Assembly: GCA_030630315.1 (NCBI GenBank)
Contig: DAOVNI010000137.1
Location: forward strand, 1 to 5,145
Direction: 5' to 3'
Source of the DNA: Phycisphaerae bacterium
Lineage (GTDB): Bacteria > Planctomycetota > Phycisphaerae > Sedimentisphaerales > Anaerobacaceae
DNA: 5,145 bases
Shown: positions 4,098-5,145 of the stretch, piece by piece
Position numbering within the stretch: the first letter of the stretch is position 1
How the letters are laid out: every line of letters begins with the position of its first letter
Program-made: the position numbers and the translations under genes
The notes under the pieces: generated by a model
Told to the model about the DNA's origin: nothing
The model's input: the letters and a program-made list of their open reading frames with translations, nothing else
Database searches by the model: none

Positions 4098-4793
4098 TCA
4101 TTTTTTCTTTCCTATTTTGATTTTGATAACATCCTCTGGTAAATCTTTGTTACGAATAAGTTCTGGTGTAAAACCAAATTCTTTAAAGGTTAAAGATAGT
4201 GTGCTAATCGCTTCATTTGGAGGATCTTGGGATGCAAATAAAGTTATTCCAGTAAAAGCACCAACGACAGAAATTTCATTTTTTTCGATTATCCAACCAC
4301 CAGTTTCTAATGCTTTTTGAATTTGTTCTTTAAAAGATTCCGCTTCGGGATCAGAAGCAATTAATAAAAAATGAACTTTAATTCCTTTTATTAGGCTTAT
4401 TTGTTCTGCAATGACTGCTATTTGTTCTGGAGCAAGTTTGCGTGGAGTTAACTGGTTTTTTAAAGCCGCTGTTTTACTTTCTATTATTTTCAGACTTTGA
4501 GCCAATTTTCCTAATGCTTCTTGCTCAGGTCCAGTATATTTTTCTAGTGCAATTGTTTTAAATGGTGTGAGTTGTGTTTCGAGCCGTTGAATTTCAACAT
4601 CTTTTTGGTAGAGTTGTTGCTGTAGATCGGTAATGCGAGCATCTTTTTCTTTCATTTCGTTCTTGTATTTAACATTGCTCTGCTTGAGTTCTGAGCGACT
4701 ATTCCAAATGTGCATTGCTGCTACAATTATGCCCCCAACAGCAATAATAATCGCTGCCCTAATTCCTACATATTGGTGCCATTGTTTTTTCAT
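4098..4793 (-). CDS. Membrane-anchored coiled-coil protein, function unknown
   Basis: The 231-residue product has a basic N-terminus (MKKQWHQYVGIR) and one transmembrane segment (about 12-28, AAIIIAVGGIIVAAMHI). A heptad-rich coiled coil follows (about 33-76, ELKQSN...DLQQQLYQKDVEIQRLETQL), with the motif LTPFKTIALEKYTGPEQEAL (75-94) at its end. A C-terminal alpha/beta domain (about 115-225) includes KVHFLLIASDPEAESFKEQIQKALETGGWII, a strand-helix pattern with an SDPEA turn. I recall this architecture (single membrane helix, coiled coil, small alpha/beta domain with D-x-EA-x-x-F) as a recurrent hypothetical protein, but not a known function. The ATG at 4793 is used although no Shine-Dalgarno precedes it, only AT-rich sequence. 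It may be read from a promoter outside the cassette. It ends one base before the attC R'' box. Confidence 0.75.
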   Translation of the reverse strand: MKKQWHQYVGIRAAIIIAVGGIIVAAMHIWNSRSELKQSNVKYKNEMKEKDARITDLQQQLYQKDVEIQRLETQLTPFKTIALEKYTGPEQEALGKLAQSLKIIESKTAALKNQLTPRKLAPEQIAVIAEQISLIKGIKVHFLLIASDPEAESFKEQIQKALETGGWIIEKNEISVVGAFTGITLFASQDPPNEAISTLSLTFKEFGFTPELIRNKDLPEDVIKIKIGKKK

Positions 4794-4814
4794 AATTATT
4801 AATCAATTATATAT

Positions 4815-4862
4815 GTCTAACAATGTTTTTATCTTTTCCGTATAAAATCCCGGACTTCTCGC
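4815..4862 (-). repeat. attI-like leader repeat, copy 2 (upstream of the coiled-coil cassette)
   Basis: This is the partner of 2686-2733 (34 of 48 identical, no gaps; identical core TTCCGTATAAAA at 4836-4847, plus strand). On the minus strand it ends CATTGTTAGAC, where GTTAGAC is an exact GTTRRRY core. The preceding minus-strand sequence contains no RYYYAAC box within about 100 bases and no matching inverted arm, so it is not the end of an attC. A one-sided core with a conserved flank is the form of an attI site. It lies 22 bases before the ATG, and its TTTTATACGG word might contribute a promoter, but I find no good -35. Confidence 0.5.
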
Positions 4863-5145
4863 CAAAGGAATCCTAGCCGCTGCAGTTCCTTCAAAAAACA
4901 CAAAAAATTCCGACCTGTCAAGATTAAATTGACAAGCAAATAGGTGGCTTATTTTCCCTTAATACAGTGATTTGACTTAGGCAGCGGTGTACTGAACTGT
5001 TTTAATCCTTGGATTATCACTTAATTTTGGGCAATTCGACAAACTAATTGCATCTAAGTTGCGTTCTCTGGCCGGAGCATGAAAAAGCTCGTAGTCATTT
5101 GACTATCCACGTAATCCGCGATTAAAAATCAATCAAAAGTGCAGC
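4863..5145. other. Gene-free right end; no integrase visible
   Basis: All minus frames entering from the right edge hit stops within about 25 bases, and no plus frame has a credible start running off the edge. Seen here: an AAGGAA/TTCCTT inverted repeat around CTGCAG (4865-4891), and TGTCAA/TTGACA (4916-4934) around a seven-base AT-rich spacer, which could be an operator or a pair of divergent -35 elements. If an integron integrase gene exists beside the attI-like copy, it must begin beyond 5145. Confidence 0.6.

Larger units (their letters stand above)
4052..4820 (-). mobile_element. Integron gene cassette carrying a coiled-coil membrane protein gene (3' end damaged)
   Basis: The unit begins at TTAGAC (4820-4815), just after the G of a GTT core, and runs through one gene into the half attC. 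The opening GTTAGAC is the exact complement of the cassette's own R'' box GTCTAAC, as cassette circularisation predicts. The leader before the ATG is 27 bases. Base composition is visibly more AT-rich than in the rhomboid gene, consistent with foreign origin. The true 3' boundary is lost with the missing attC arm. Confidence 0.6.

Noticed and set aside
4815..4945. attC in the rightward direction starting at GTCTAAC
   Set aside because: No GTTRRRY box or complementary arm follows within the usual attC length.
5079..5102. Seven-codon frame MKKLVVI
   Set aside because: It stops at once, its GGAG is too close to the ATG, and nothing supports translation.

Overview
The window looks like an intergenic-rich accessory stretch from an uncultured, environmental Gram-negative bacterium. 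The clutter of short dispersed repeats (GTCAT...GAGCGCAGCG words, GGTGGGGCTTGCCCCACC hairpins, ATTCGATATTCGATATTC words) resembles what I recall from Planctomycetota/Phycisphaerae and Omnitrophota metagenome assemblies. That placement is an inference from memory, not a computed result.

Left part (1-1638). The first 36 bases are the start of a leftward gene with a good Shine-Dalgarno. Positions ~195-365 look like a ~170-nt structured RNA with its own promoter, two clear helices and a textbook intrinsic terminator. It precedes a rightward gene (451-1638) for a rhomboid intramembrane protease with a helical TPR-like C-terminal extension; this gene has its own candidate promoter at 371-399.

Middle (1639-2139). 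No gene is visible; the stretch is a mosaic of at least four kinds of dispersed repeat, one of which may double as a terminator for the rhomboid gene.

Right part (2140-5145). Three leftward genes lie in an integron-like setting. A 150-aa lipoprotein gene (2217-2669) is followed directly by a complete 78-bp attC-like site (2140-2217). That site has R boxes, an unpaired spacer, and extrahelical bases on one arm only. A 231-aa membrane/coiled-coil gene (4098-4793) is followed by half an attC: the R'' box and terminal hairpin are present, but the other arm is replaced by unrelated repeat sequence. Both genes are preceded, 22-27 nt upstream of the ATG, by a GTTRRRY-like core. In each case the six bases after the G complement the gene's own attC R'' box (7/7 and 6/7 over the seven-base box), as expected of an integron cassette.

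The most notable point is that both cassettes sit in the same gap-free 48-bp leader (2686-2733 and 4815-4862, 34/48 identical, 12 identical bases in the centre). The leader has no hairpin, so it resembles an attI or a repeated secondary insertion site rather than an attC. Two separate single-cassette insertions at two copies of one attI-like repeat would be an unusual integron arrangement. Between them lies a HEPN-like gene (3096-3908) flanked by 41-bp direct repeats (34/41 identical), the right-hand copy abutting the broken attC. No integrase gene is visible in the window.
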